Of a DNA stretch of 22,493 nucleotides, positions 8,230-16,299 are shown one piece after another. The position numbers and the translations under genes are program-made. The DNA is from Pseudomonadota bacterium (GTDB taxonomy: Bacteria > Desulfobacterota > Syntrophia > Syntrophales > UBA5619). The notes under the pieces are model-generated. The model was not told the origin of the DNA, did not search any database, and worked only from the letters and a program-made list of their open reading frames with translations. Each line of letters starts with the position of its first letter. Position 1 is the stretch's first letter. The stretch covers positions 1 to 22,493 of the forward strand of contig JAHIMW010000021.1 in assembly GCA_018896355.1 (NCBI GenBank). The letters are read 5' to 3'.

Positions 8230-9759
8230 ATGGAAGAAGAGAGTGAACTTCTGAAAAAACGCCGGGAAAAGATCGAATCCCTGAAGGCCGACGGGATCGA
8301 CCTCTACCCCAACGACGCCCGGGTCGGGGATACTACGGCCTCGGTAAGTGAACGATTCGGTCCGATGGCCCCCGAAGAGATCGAAAAGATCACCGAGCGC
8401 TTCACGCTTGCAGGCCGCCTGATGGCCGTCCGCGACTTCGGCAAAGGCGCCTTCATCAGCATCCAGGACCGCAAGGGGCGTCTCCAGGCCTTCCTCCGGA
8501 AGAACCAGCTGGGTGAAAAGACATTTTCGCTGTTCAAACGGCTCGATATCGGCGATATAATCTGGATTGCCGGACGAATCTTCAAGACCCGGACCGGGGA
8601 ACTGACGATCGACGTGGAGGAGAACGGTCTCAGGCTGCTGGCCAAATCGCTTCGGCCGCTGCCCGAAAAGTGGCACGGCCTGACGGACGTCGAGATCCGC
8701 TACCGCCAGCGCCACCTCGACCTGATCGTTAACCCCGAGGTCCGCAAGGTGTTTCACCAGCGGAGCCGGATCATCAGCCTGATCCGCCGGTTCATGGAGG
8801 AGAGGGAGTTCCTGGAGGTGGAAACCCCGATGATGCAACCGAGGGCCGGCGGCGCCGTCGCCCGCCCCTTCAAGACCTTTCACAACGCACTCGGGATGAA
8901 CCTCTCTCTTAGGATCGCCCCCGAGCTCTACCTGAAGCGCCTGATCACCGGAGGCCTGGAACGGGTCTTCGAGATCAACCGAAACTTCCGGAACGAAGGG
9001 ATCTCCGCCTTCCATAATCCCGAATTCACGATGATGGAGTTCTATCAGGCTTATGCCACCTACGAAGACCTGATGGCCATGACGGAGGAACTCTTCGTCC
9101 ACATCGTCCGGGAGCTCTTTGATTCACCCAAGTTCAGTTATCAGGGAAAGGAGATCGATCTGACCCCCCCCTGGCGGCGGCTCACGGTCCGCGATGCCGT
9201 AGTTAAGATCGGCGGCGTGGAAACCGCCCTCCTCGACGACGCCGGCCGAATGGCCGACCTTGCCCGAAAGCTCGGAATCGAGGTGAAGCAGAGCGACCCG
9301 CCAGGCAAGGTACTGATGGCAATCTTCGATAAAACGGTGGAGCAGAACCTCATTCAGCCGACTTTCGTCACCCATTACCCCATCGACGTCTCGCCCCTCT
9401 CCCGCAGAAACGCGCAGGAGCGGACGCTGGCCGACCGCTTCGAACTCTATATCTGCGGGAAGGAGATCGCGAACGCCTTCTCCGAGTTGAACGACCCCGT
9501 TGACCAGCGCGGGAGGTTCGAGATGCAGCTTAAGGAAAGGGAGGACGGCAATCTGGAGGCCCACGAGATGGATGAGGATTACATCGGCGCCCTCGAGTGC
9601 GGGATGCCGCCGACCGCCGGCGAAGGGATCGGAATCGACCGGCTCGTCATGCTGCTGACCGACTCCGCTTCGATTAGGGACGTGATCCTCTTTCCGCTTC
9701 TGCGAACAAGGGACGACTGGGGACACCTTGCAGCAAGGTGTCCCCATGACAACGATTGA
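8230..9759 (+). CDS. lysS: Lysyl-tRNA synthetase, class II
   Basis: Charges tRNA-Lys in the cytoplasm. The 509-residue protein has an N-terminal OB-fold anticodon domain (about 55-140, including AGRLMAVRDFGKGAFISIQD). The class II core has motif 1 near 180-200, motif 2 RVFEINRNFRNEG (245-257) with HNPEFTMMEFY, and motif 3 GEGIGIDRLVML (464-475, Arg471). AGAGG precedes ATG 8230. LysRS normally ends soon after the FPLLR motif (488-492). Here about 17 more residues follow (493-509), most of them encoded by a palindromic repeat that starts at 9718. Synthesis function should be intact, since the tail lies beyond the catalytic core. lolC/E follows after 24 bases. LysRS upstream of Lol genes is, from memory, a recurrent arrangement in this group of bacteria. 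Confidence 0.97.
   Translation: MEEESELLKKRREKIESLKADGIDLYPNDARVGDTTASVSERFGPMAPEEIEKITERFTLAGRLMAVRDFGKGAFISIQDRKGRLQAFLRKNQLGEKTFSLFKRLDIGDIIWIAGRIFKTRTGELTIDVEENGLRLLAKSLRPLPEKWHGLTDVEIRYRQRHLDLIVNPEVRKVFHQRSRIISLIRRFMEEREFLEVETPMMQPRAGGAVARPFKTFHNALGMNLSLRIAPELYLKRLITGGLERVFEINRNFRNEGISAFHNPEFTMMEFYQAYATYEDLMAMTEELFVHIVRELFDSPKFSYQGKEIDLTPPWRRLTVRDAVVKIGGVETALLDDAGRMADLARKLGIEVKQSDPPGKVLMAIFDKTVEQNLIQPTFVTHYPIDVSPLSRRNAQERTLADRFELYICGKEIANAFSELNDPVDQRGRFEMQLKEREDGNLEAHEMDEDYIGALECGMPPTAGEGIGIDRLVMLLTDSASIRDVILFPLLRTRDDWGHLAARCPHDND
9718..9754 (+). repeat. Family A inverted repeat at the lysS 3' end
   Basis: 14-bp arms (9718-9731 and 9733-9746) flank a single A, followed by the TGACAACG tail (9747-9754) shared with the copy near suhB. 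It is read through by lysS in frame (GHLAARCPHDND) and lies just before lolC/E. There is no T-run, so it is not a terminator; the hairpin may protect or process the mRNA. Confidence 0.85.
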
Positions 9760-9783
9760 GCCTTATTACGAGAGCATCCATCA

Positions 9784-11064
9784 ATGACCTCCTATGAATT
9801 GTTCATCAGCCTTCGCTACCTGAGAGCAAAACGGAAACAGGTGTTCGTTTCGATCGTCACCTTTATCTCGATCGCCGGGATATTTCTCGGCGTTGCGGCG
9901 CTGATCATCGTTCTGGCGGTCATGAACGGCTTCGAGACCGACCTGCGCAACAAGATCCTGGGGATCAATTCCCACATCATCCTGATGGAACACGGCGGCG
10001 CGATGCGGAACCATCCCCGGGTCATGCGGGAGGTCGCCCAGGTCCCCGGCGTTGTCGCCGCCACCCCCTTCATCTACAGCCAGGCGATGCTGAAAAACGG
10101 CGGCAGCGTCACCGGCATCGTCCTCCGCGGTCTCTCGCTGGATGATGCGATGAAGGTGATCAACCTGGGCAAAATCCGGGAGGGAAAGCTCGACTATCTC
10201 GGGGAGGGGGAGCGGAAAATTCCGGGTCTTAAGCCGGAGTTGTCCGGCGTTCCGGGAATCATCATCGGTCGGGAGCTGGCGAAAAACCTCGGGGCTTTTC
10301 TCTTTGAAACGGTCCACGTCGTCTCCCCCTCCGGGGTCAGCACGCCGATGGGCATGGTTCCGCGGATGAAGTCCTTCCTCGTGGTCGGCATCTTCGAATC
10401 CGGATTCTTCGAGTACGACTCGACGCTCGCCTACATTTCGCTCAAGAACTGTCAGGAGTTCCTGAACATGGGAGACCTGGTCACCGGGATCGAGATCCGG
10501 GTCGACGACATCTACCGGGCCGATCGGATCGCAAAGCAGATCGAGATGAAGCTGGGGTTCCCCTACTGGGGCCGGAACTGGATGGAGATGAACCGAAACC
10601 TCTTCTCGGCGCTGAAACTGGAAAAGCGGGTCATGTTCATCATCCTGTCCCTGATCGTCCTCGTCGCGGCCTTCAACATCATCAGCGCGCTGATTATGAT
10701 CGTGATGGAAAAGAACAAGGACATCGCGATCTTGAAGACGATGGGCGCCACCCGGGCCGGGATCATGAAGATCTTTATCTTTCAGGGGATCATCGTCGGG
10801 GCGATCGGCACCTTCCTCGGCTCTCTCGCGGGACTGGCGGTCGCCTTCAATCTGGAGGCTCTCTCCCGTTTCGTGGAGAAGCTCTTCGGCTTCAAGATCC
10901 TCCCGGGCGACGTCTATTATCTGAGCGAGCTCCCCTCGCAGGTCAACTTCGGCGATGTCGGAATCATCATCATGGGAACGCTTCTGATCAGTTTTCTTTC
11001 GACGATCTACCCCTCCTGGCGGGCGTCGCGCCTCGACCCGGCGGAGGCGCTGCGCTATGAATGA
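9784..11064 (+). CDS. lolC: Lipoprotein-releasing ABC transporter permease, LolC/LolE family
   Basis: Inner-membrane permease of the Lol system, which extracts outer-membrane lipoproteins and passes them to LolA. Its 426 residues show the family topology: membrane helix 1 at 21-47, following the LRYLRAKRKQVFVSIVTFIS motif, a large periplasmic domain (about 50-280), and three C-terminal helices near 283-308, 330-356 and 392-415. The coupling-helix region MEKNKDIAILKTMGATR (308-324) contacts LolD. The end, YPSWRASRLDPAEALRYE, is the standard MacB/LolC-type C terminus. Only one permease gene precedes lolD, so it may work as a homodimer rather than a LolC-LolE pair. The start ATG 9784 has only a weak ribosome site. 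Confidence 0.93.
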   Translation: MTSYELFISLRYLRAKRKQVFVSIVTFISIAGIFLGVAALIIVLAVMNGFETDLRNKILGINSHIILMEHGGAMRNHPRVMREVAQVPGVVAATPFIYSQAMLKNGGSVTGIVLRGLSLDDAMKVINLGKIREGKLDYLGEGERKIPGLKPELSGVPGIIIGRELAKNLGAFLFETVHVVSPSGVSTPMGMVPRMKSFLVVGIFESGFFEYDSTLAYISLKNCQEFLNMGDLVTGIEIRVDDIYRADRIAKQIEMKLGFPYWGRNWMEMNRNLFSALKLEKRVMFIILSLIVLVAAFNIISALIMIVMEKNKDIAILKTMGATRAGIMKIFIFQGIIVGAIGTFLGSLAGLAVAFNLEALSRFVEKLFGFKILPGDVYYLSELPSQVNFGDVGIIIMGTLLISFLSTIYPSWRASRLDPAEALRYE

Positions 11065-11078
11065 GGACAGAGGAGAAA

Positions 11079-11172
11079 GGGGTAAGGGGTAAAGGGTAAG
11101 GAGTAAGGGGTGAGGAGCGAGGAGGTTTTAACGCCTAACGCCTCACACCTAACGCCTCACGTCTCACGCCTC
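11079..11172 (+). repeat. Facing heptamer arrays (six purine-rich, six pyrimidine-rich) between lolC and lolD
   Basis: Six purine-rich heptamers of the form GGGGTAA/GGAGTAA (11079-11120) are followed by a 10-base spacer (11121-11130) and six heptamers of the form ACGCCTC/ACACCTA (11131-11172). The arms are imperfectly complementary, so the transcript could form a long hairpin. It fills the lolC-lolD gap and leaves lolD with no adjacent Shine-Dalgarno sequence. The unit is too short and too variable for CRISPR. Confidence 0.8.
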
Positions 11173-11182
11173 ACATGATTTT

Positions 11183-11854
11183 ATGATTCAAATCAACAAT
11201 CTTCAGAAAACCTTCATCAAGGACGGTCATCGGATCGAGGTCCTCAAGGGGCTTGATTTTGAGATTGCCGTAGGACAATCGCTGGCCGTCGTCGGGGTCT
11301 CCGGCGCGGGGAAGAGCACGCTGATCCACATTATCGGCACGCTTGATCATCCGACCTCCGGCGCCGTACTCTTTGACGGTGTCGATGTCTTCACCTGGCC
11401 GGAGAAGCGGCTTTCTGCCTTCCGGAACCGGAAGATCGGCTTCGTCTTCCAGTTTCACAACCTGCTGCCCGAATTCACCGCGTTGGAAAATGCGATGATG
11501 CCCGCCCTGATCCAGCGGATACCGAAACGCGAATCAATACGGCGCGCGGAGGCCATTCTCGGCGAGATGGGGCTGGGTGACAGGATGACCCATAAACCCG
11601 GTGAGCTCTCCGGCGGGGAACAACAACGGGTAGCCCTTGCCCGGGCGCTCATTCTCGAACCGGAGATCCTCCTCGCGGATGAGCCCACGGGAAACCTTGA
11701 CACGGAAACCGGAAAAAGGATAGAAGACATGCTGATTTCGTTGAACCGGACCAAACGGATCACGCTGATCGTGGTCACGCACAACCCATCACTCGCCGAT
11801 CGGATGTCCCATCGCATCGGTCTGCGCGACGGAAGGATTTATACCCGTGAATAA
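11183..11854 (+). CDS. lolD: Lipoprotein-releasing ABC transporter ATPase LolD
   Basis: ATPase subunit that powers LolC/E on the cytoplasmic side of the inner membrane. The 223 residues are a single ABC domain with Walker A GVSGAGKST (38-46), the Q-loop at Gln90 (VFQFHNLLPEFTALEN, typical of LolD/MacB), signature LSGGEQQ (142-148), Walker B ILLADEPTG (162-170) and an H-loop in VVTHNPS. ATG 11183 is the only sensible start, although no ribosome site lies next to it; the heptamer hairpin upstream may take part in translation coupling with lolC. The 3' end overlaps bamA by 8 bases. Confidence 0.95.
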   Translation: MIQINNLQKTFIKDGHRIEVLKGLDFEIAVGQSLAVVGVSGAGKSTLIHIIGTLDHPTSGAVLFDGVDVFTWPEKRLSAFRNRKIGFVFQFHNLLPEFTALENAMMPALIQRIPKRESIRRAEAILGEMGLGDRMTHKPGELSGGEQQRVALARALILEPEILLADEPTGNLDTETGKRIEDMLISLNRTKRITLIVVTHNPSLADRMSHRIGLRDGRIYTRE

Positions 11855-14498
11855 AAAGCTGCCCTTTGCATGCATCGCAACGTTTCTGATCATGATTCTC
11901 CTCAGACCCATTCCGGGGACGGCAGCAGAAAACATCAAGTTGGTCGCTCTCTTCCCGTTTGAGGTCCACAGTACCTCCCTGCAGAGGGCCGCCGAACTCC
12001 AGGAGATCCTTTATCGGGAAGTCGTTACAGAACTGCAGAAATCGAAAAACATCCGTCTGGTCGAGCGGGAACGGATCAACGCCGGTACGGAAGGGAAACG
12101 GATCAACGACGCCCTGGTCATCGAGGTGGGGAAAAAGGCCGGCGCCCTCTATGCCGTTTCGGGAAGCGTTTCCGAGTTTGGAGACCGGATCAGCGTCGAT
12201 GCCAGACTGATCGATCTCCGCGAGGAGAAGGTGCTGCCGGGCGTGTTCGTTCAGGGCCGCGGCCGGGAGAACCTGGGCGCCATTCTGGCCCAGCTCCGGA
12301 CGGACATCCTCCTCCGGATCGCCGCCGAGGAGAGGATCGCCCGCATCGAGTTCAAGGGCAACCGCAAGATCGAAGCCAGCGCCATCCAGCAGGTCCTGAA
12401 GAGCGCACCCGGCAACATCTTTACCGATGCGGATCTTTCCGCCGACATCAAGGCCATCTACAAAATGGGTTATTTCGATGACGTCACCGCTGAGGTGGCG
12501 GAGGTTGCCGAGGGGAAGGCGATCACTTTCGTTGTGGAAGAAAAACCGATGATCACCGAGATCCTGATCAAGGGCAACAAGGCGGTGAAGCGGGACGACA
12601 TCGAAGGCGCGATGAGCGTCCGCAACCGGCAGACCGTCAACCCCGAAAAGCTCAAGGCCGACATGGAAAAGATCAAGACCCTCTATGATGGCAAGGGGTT
12701 CTACAACGCCGAGATCGGTTACGCAATCGAAAAGGGAGGCGAACGGGACATCCACGTCGTCATCACCATCGTCGAAAACGAGAAACTCTTTATCCGCGGC
12801 ATCAGCTTCGAGGGCAACCGGGCCTTCACCACGAAGGAACTGAAGAACATGATGACCACCAACGAATGGGGCATCTTCCACTTTTTCACCGACTCCGGCC
12901 TCCTTAAAAAGGACCAGCTCAAACAGGACGTGGGCAAACTGAACGCCTTCTACCTGAACAACGGCTTCATCAACGCCCAGATCGGCGAGCCGGTCATCAC
13001 ATACGACCGCGACGGGATCCGGATTAAAATTCCGGTCTCGGAGGGGAAGCAGTTCCGCGTCGGCAAGGTCGCGATCTCCGGAGACGAACTGGCAACCCCC
13101 CGGGCGGAGCTGCTCGCAAAGCTCCAGATCCGGAAGAAGGACTTCTACGACCGTGAAGCGATCATGAAGGACATGGATGCGCTGACGCAGGCGTGCAACG
13201 ACGAAGGCTATGCCGGCGCCGACGTCGTTCCCCGAACCGAAGCGCAGGAGAAAAACCTGACCGTCGATGTGACATACGAAATCAAGAAGGGGAATCTGGT
13301 CTATTTCAACCGGATCAACATCACCGGCAACAGCAAGACGCGGGACAAGGTGATCCGCCGTCAGCTCTCCGTGGTGGAGGGCGATCTCTACAACCGGACC
13401 AAGCTCAAGAAAAGCTACATGGCCCTGAACCAGCTTCGCTATTTTGAGGAGATCGATTTCCAGAGCGAGAAGGGTCCCGATGAGACCCTGACGGACGTGA
13501 ACATCCGCGTCAAGGAGAAACCGACGGGGATATTCAGCCTCGGCGCCGGCTACAGCGCGCTGGACCATGGGGTCGTTTCGGCCCAGGTCTCCCAGCAAAA
13601 CCTTTTCGGACGCGGCCAGATCCTGAGCCTCAAGGCGAGCCTCGGTTCCCGCTCCCAGCTCTACGACATCTCCTTCACGGAGCCCTGGCTCTTCGACATG
13701 CCCCTCTGGAGCAAATTCGACATCTGGAACCTCTACCGCGAATACGACTCCTACAACCTCGACTCCAAGGGCTTCGGTTCCACCTTCGGATACCCCCTCT
13801 GGCCGTACGTGACCGGCTATGTCGGATACCGCCTGTCGCTGGACAATGTGAAGGACATCAAGGACGCCGCCTCTTACTACATCAAGAAACAGGCGGGGCA
13901 GACGACGAGCAGCGGCGTCACCTTCTCCTTGACACGGGACTCGACGAATGATGTGATGTTTCCCTCCACCGGATCGAAGAACAGCGCCTCGGTGGAATAC
14001 ACCGGCGGCCCCCTGCAGGGCGATGTCAGCTATACCCGGTACGGGGCGACCTCCGCCTGGTTCTTCCCCCTTCCGCTGGACACGGTCATCGGCGCCCGCG
14101 GACGGATGGGCGCGATCCGCGCCAACGAGGGGAAAGATGTGCCGATCTTTGAAAGGTACTATCTGGGGGGAATTAATTCGTTGCGGGGACTCCGGGAAGT
14201 AGGACCGAAAGATCCCGCGACGGGAGACGTCATCGGGGGTCTCACGATGCTGAACTTCAACTTCGATTACATCTTCCCGCTGATCAAGAACGCCGGGATG
14301 AAGGGGGTCCTCTTCTTCGATACCGGCAACACCTGGAACACCGGCTATCATCTCGAAGACATGAGGAAAACGGCGGGGGTAGGCATCCGCTGGTATTCGC
14401 CGATCGGACCGCTGCGTCTGGAGTGGGGCTACGTCCTCGACCGGAAGGAAGATGAAGCCGCGAGCCGGTGGGAATTCTCGATCGGGATGTTCATGTAG
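11847..14498 (+). CDS. bamA: Outer-membrane assembly factor BamA with an extra N-terminal domain
   Basis: Inserts beta-barrel proteins into the outer membrane. The 883-residue protein has a signal peptide (1-26, ending GTAA). An extra domain (about 30-160) begins VALFPFEV and contains RLVERERINAG, AVSGSVSEF and ISVDARLID; it resembles the CsgG/TolB-N/FlgO class of periplasmic fold. Five POTRA domains follow at about 163-234, 235-312, 313-402, 403-484 and 485-558, each marked by a GN or GD turn. The C-terminal 16-strand barrel starts near 560. The conserved loop-6 motif is SLRG (778-781), equivalent to VRGF in E. coli. The protein ends WEFSIGMFM, with Met instead of the usual final aromatic. 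GTG 11847 has GGAAGGA upstream and overlaps lolD. E. coli BamA, at 810 residues, lacks the extra domain. Confidence 0.95.
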   Translation: MNKKLPFACIATFLIMILLRPIPGTAAENIKLVALFPFEVHSTSLQRAAELQEILYREVVTELQKSKNIRLVERERINAGTEGKRINDALVIEVGKKAGALYAVSGSVSEFGDRISVDARLIDLREEKVLPGVFVQGRGRENLGAILAQLRTDILLRIAAEERIARIEFKGNRKIEASAIQQVLKSAPGNIFTDADLSADIKAIYKMGYFDDVTAEVAEVAEGKAITFVVEEKPMITEILIKGNKAVKRDDIEGAMSVRNRQTVNPEKLKADMEKIKTLYDGKGFYNAEIGYAIEKGGERDIHVVITIVENEKLFIRGISFEGNRAFTTKELKNMMTTNEWGIFHFFTDSGLLKKDQLKQDVGKLNAFYLNNGFINAQIGEPVITYDRDGIRIKIPVSEGKQFRVGKVAISGDELATPRAELLAKLQIRKKDFYDREAIMKDMDALTQACNDEGYAGADVVPRTEAQEKNLTVDVTYEIKKGNLVYFNRINITGNSKTRDKVIRRQLSVVEGDLYNRTKLKKSYMALNQLRYFEEIDFQSEKGPDETLTDVNIRVKEKPTGIFSLGAGYSALDHGVVSAQVSQQNLFGRGQILSLKASLGSRSQLYDISFTEPWLFDMPLWSKFDIWNLYREYDSYNLDSKGFGSTFGYPLWPYVTGYVGYRLSLDNVKDIKDAASYYIKKQAGQTTSSGVTFSLTRDSTNDVMFPSTGSKNSASVEYTGGPLQGDVSYTRYGATSAWFFPLPLDTVIGARGRMGAIRANEGKDVPIFERYYLGGINSLRGLREVGPKDPATGDVIGGLTMLNFNFDYIFPLIKNAGMKGVLFFDTGNTWNTGYHLEDMRKTAGVGIRWYSPIGPLRLEWGYVLDRKEDEAASRWEFSIGMFM

Positions 14499-14504
14499 AA
14501 AATC

Positions 14505-14525
14505 GGAAGGCTGCTGTTGCCTTCC
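14505..14525 (+). promoter_or_regulatory. Hairpin in the bamA-skp gap
   Basis: GGAAGGC (14505-14511) and GCCTTCC (14519-14525) form a perfect 7-bp stem with a 7-base loop, just after the bamA stop. Only TTAAT follows, so full termination is unlikely. It could partially attenuate transcription or protect the upstream message. Confidence 0.45.
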
Positions 14526-14560
14526 TTAATGATATACCAACAGGAAAGGGGAAATATTTC

Positions 14561-15094
14561 ATGAAAAGATATGGATGGTTCGTTGCGGCTATTTTGATTC
14601 TGGCTCTTGCCTTCGCGGCCTCTCCCGCCGCGGCGGCGGAAAAAACGGGGTTCGTAAATGTCCAGGAAGTCATGGTCACTTCCAATGCCGGCAAGAAAGA
14701 GACCGACGATATAAAGAAGTCAGTCGATAAGACGAAGGCCATCATCAAGGAGAGGGAAAACGAACTGACGAAACTCAAGGATGAGCTCGAAAAGCAGCGT
14801 CCGCTCCTCAAGGAAGATGCCTTGAAGGAGAAAGAGATCGCCTACCAGAAGAAATTCCGGGACTATCAGCTCCTGGTCAAGGACTCCAACGAGGAACTCC
14901 AGGCGAAGGAGCAGGAAATTTTGAAGAAGATGATCCCCGATATCCTGAAGCTGGTCCAGTCCATCGGTGAGAAGGAAAAATACGGCATGATCGTCGATAT
15001 CAGTCAGGTTCCTATTGTCTATCACGCAAAGGAAAACGACATAACGAAACGGGTCATTGACGAATTCAACAAGACATACAAACCGAAGAAGTGA
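14561..15094 (+). CDS. skp: Periplasmic chaperone Skp/OmpH
   Basis: Holdase chaperone for unfolded outer-membrane proteins on their way to BamA. The 177-residue product starts with a clear signal peptide (MKRYGWFVAAILILALAFAA, cleavage near SPAAAA-E). A short beta strand follows (EKTGFVNVQEVMVTS), then a long charged alpha-helical coiled coil (about 45-125, rich in Lys/Glu) that forms the tentacles, and a final strand region (KYGMIVDISQVPIVYH). This is the OmpH/Skp layout at normal length. ATG 14561 is chosen because it opens the signal peptide and has AGGAAAGGGG upstream; an earlier in-frame GTG at 14468 overlaps bamA. The gene sits between bamA and lpxD, the usual place. The stop is 7 bases before the lpxD start. 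Confidence 0.94.
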   Translation: MKRYGWFVAAILILALAFAASPAAAAEKTGFVNVQEVMVTSNAGKKETDDIKKSVDKTKAIIKERENELTKLKDELEKQRPLLKEDALKEKEIAYQKKFRDYQLLVKDSNEELQAKEQEILKKMIPDILKLVQSIGEKEKYGMIVDISQVPIVYHAKENDITKRVIDEFNKTYKPKK

Positions 15095-15101
15095 TGAAGA
15101 A

Positions 15102-16175
15102 TTGAAGAAAACACTCAGCGAGATCGCTTCGTTTCTGGACGGCAGCGTCAGCGGCGACGGCGGGGTCGTGATCGAACAGATCCAGGGGATCGATGAGGCC
15201 GGCCCCGGGGATCTGACCTTCGTCGCCAACCCGAAATACCGGAAACGGATGGAGACCACCGACGCCAGTGCGATCCTGGTAGCACCGGGAACCGCCTGCG
15301 CGGGGAAAACCCTGCTGACGGTGGCGGATCCCTACGCCGCGCTGGGCCGGCTTCTCGATCTCTATTACCCCGAAGAGGAGGAGACGGCGGGAATCCACAA
15401 AGATGCAACCATCGAAGCGGGAGCCGACGTTTCACCGGAGGCCGTGGTCTATCCCGGCGTCCACGTCTGCCGCGGGGCGCGCGTCGAGAAAAAGGCCGTG
15501 CTCTATCCGGGGGTCTTTATCGGCCGGGACGCTTCCGTCGGCGAGGCCTCCATACTCTATCCCGGCGTCACCGTCTACCGGCGGTGCCGGATCGGCCGAC
15601 GGGTTGTTCTCCATGCCGGGGTCGTCATCGGCAGCGACGGCTTCGGTTTCGCCCTTCCCGGCCGGGAAAACCGGAAGATCCCGCAGGTCGGCCACGTCCA
15701 GATCGACGACGACGTGGAGATCGGCGCAAATACGACGATCGACCGCGGGACCCTCGGACGGACCTGGATCCAGAGGGGGGTGAAGATCGACAACCTCGTC
15801 CAGATCGCCCACAATGTTGTGATCGGGGCCTGTTCCGTGATCGTCGCCCAGGTCGGCATCTCGGGAAGCACGCAGTTGGGAAATGGGGTCATGATCGGCG
15901 GCCAGGCCGGGATCGTCGGCCACATCCGGATCGGGGATCACGTCATGGCGGCCGCCCGGGCCGGGATCCACAAGGACGTCCCGGCGGGACAGATCGTCGC
16001 CGGGACACCCCACATGCCCCATCGGGAGTGGCTGAAAATGGAGGCCTGTCTCCCGAAACTCCCGGAGATGCGCGCGGCGCTTGCCGCCCTTCAGCGCCGG
16101 GTGGCGGCCCTGGAGGAAAAAGGGACAAAGGAGAAGCCTCGTAAAAAAAGTCTTGAAAATGGGACGGCTTCGTAA
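15102..16175 (+). CDS. lpxD: UDP-3-O-(3-hydroxyacyl)glucosamine N-acyltransferase LpxD
   Basis: Adds the second hydroxyacyl chain, at the 2-amine, in lipid A synthesis. The N-terminal uridine-binding domain (about 1-95) precedes a left-handed beta-helix of hexapeptide repeats (about 98-300), with the catalytic His237 in QIAHN, matching His239 of E. coli, and the family motif GFGFALPGRENRKIPQVGHV (180-199). A short C-terminal helix follows. TTG 15102 is chosen because it gives MKKTLSEIAS, the family-like N terminus, just after the skp stop; no strong ribosome site or ATG is available. The last 12 residues (346-357) are encoded by an inserted repeat element. Without it the protein would end at Lys345 with a TGA overlapping the lpxA start. 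Confidence 0.95.
   Translation: MKKTLSEIASFLDGSVSGDGGVVIEQIQGIDEAGPGDLTFVANPKYRKRMETTDASAILVAPGTACAGKTLLTVADPYAALGRLLDLYYPEEEETAGIHKDATIEAGADVSPEAVVYPGVHVCRGARVEKKAVLYPGVFIGRDASVGEASILYPGVTVYRRCRIGRRVVLHAGVVIGSDGFGFALPGRENRKIPQVGHVQIDDDVEIGANTTIDRGTLGRTWIQRGVKIDNLVQIAHNVVIGACSVIVAQVGISGSTQLGNGVMIGGQAGIVGHIRIGDHVMAAARAGIHKDVPAGQIVAGTPHMPHREWLKMEACLPKLPEMRAALAALQRRVAALEEKGTKEKPRKKSLENGTAS
16126..16136 (+). repeat. Left copy of an 11-bp direct repeat flanking the lpxD/lpxA element
   Basis: CAAAGGAGAAG, identical to 16287-16297. It is consistent with a target-site duplication around the element between the two copies. Confidence 0.7.
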
Positions 16176-16286
16176 AAAGGCCGCAGGCAAGGCGCGCGAC
16201 TCCTGAGGAGTGAGGCGTACTTTGGCGTACGCCGCAACGACGAAGGAGGAAGCGTAACGCAGCATCCGGCCTTTTTACGAAGCCGT
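16137..16286. mobile_element. MITE-like palindromic element between lpxD and lpxA
   Basis: About 150 bp with no coding capacity. A 21-bp perfect terminal-type inverted repeat (16163-16183 and 16267-16287, core GGCTTCGTAAAAAGGCC) encloses an internal hairpin (GGCGTAC 16214-16220, GTACGCC 16227-16233). A degenerate extra copy of the repeat end (CCTCGTAAAAA, 16137-16147) lies at the left edge. It is flanked by the 11-bp direct repeats. From memory it resembles small repeats with GGCTTCGTAAAAAG ends scattered in deltaproteobacterial genomes. It would need a transposase supplied from elsewhere. Confidence 0.8.
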
Positions 16287-16297
16287 CAAAGGAGAAG
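16287..16297 (+). repeat. Right copy of the 11-bp direct repeat, containing the lpxA ribosome site
   Basis: CAAAGGAGAAG, identical to 16126-16136. This copy supplies GGAG (16291-16294), five bases before the lpxA ATG. Confidence 0.7.
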
Positions 16298-16299
16298 TG

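Noticed and set aside
11079..11172. A CRISPR array
   Set aside because: The units are 7 bases long and degenerate, with no spacers and no cas genes.
11775..14351. An 858-codon open frame on the minus strand opposite bamA
   Set aside because: It is a shadow frame of a GC-rich gene. Its translation is low-complexity and acidic with no recognisable fold, while the plus strand encodes a full BamA.
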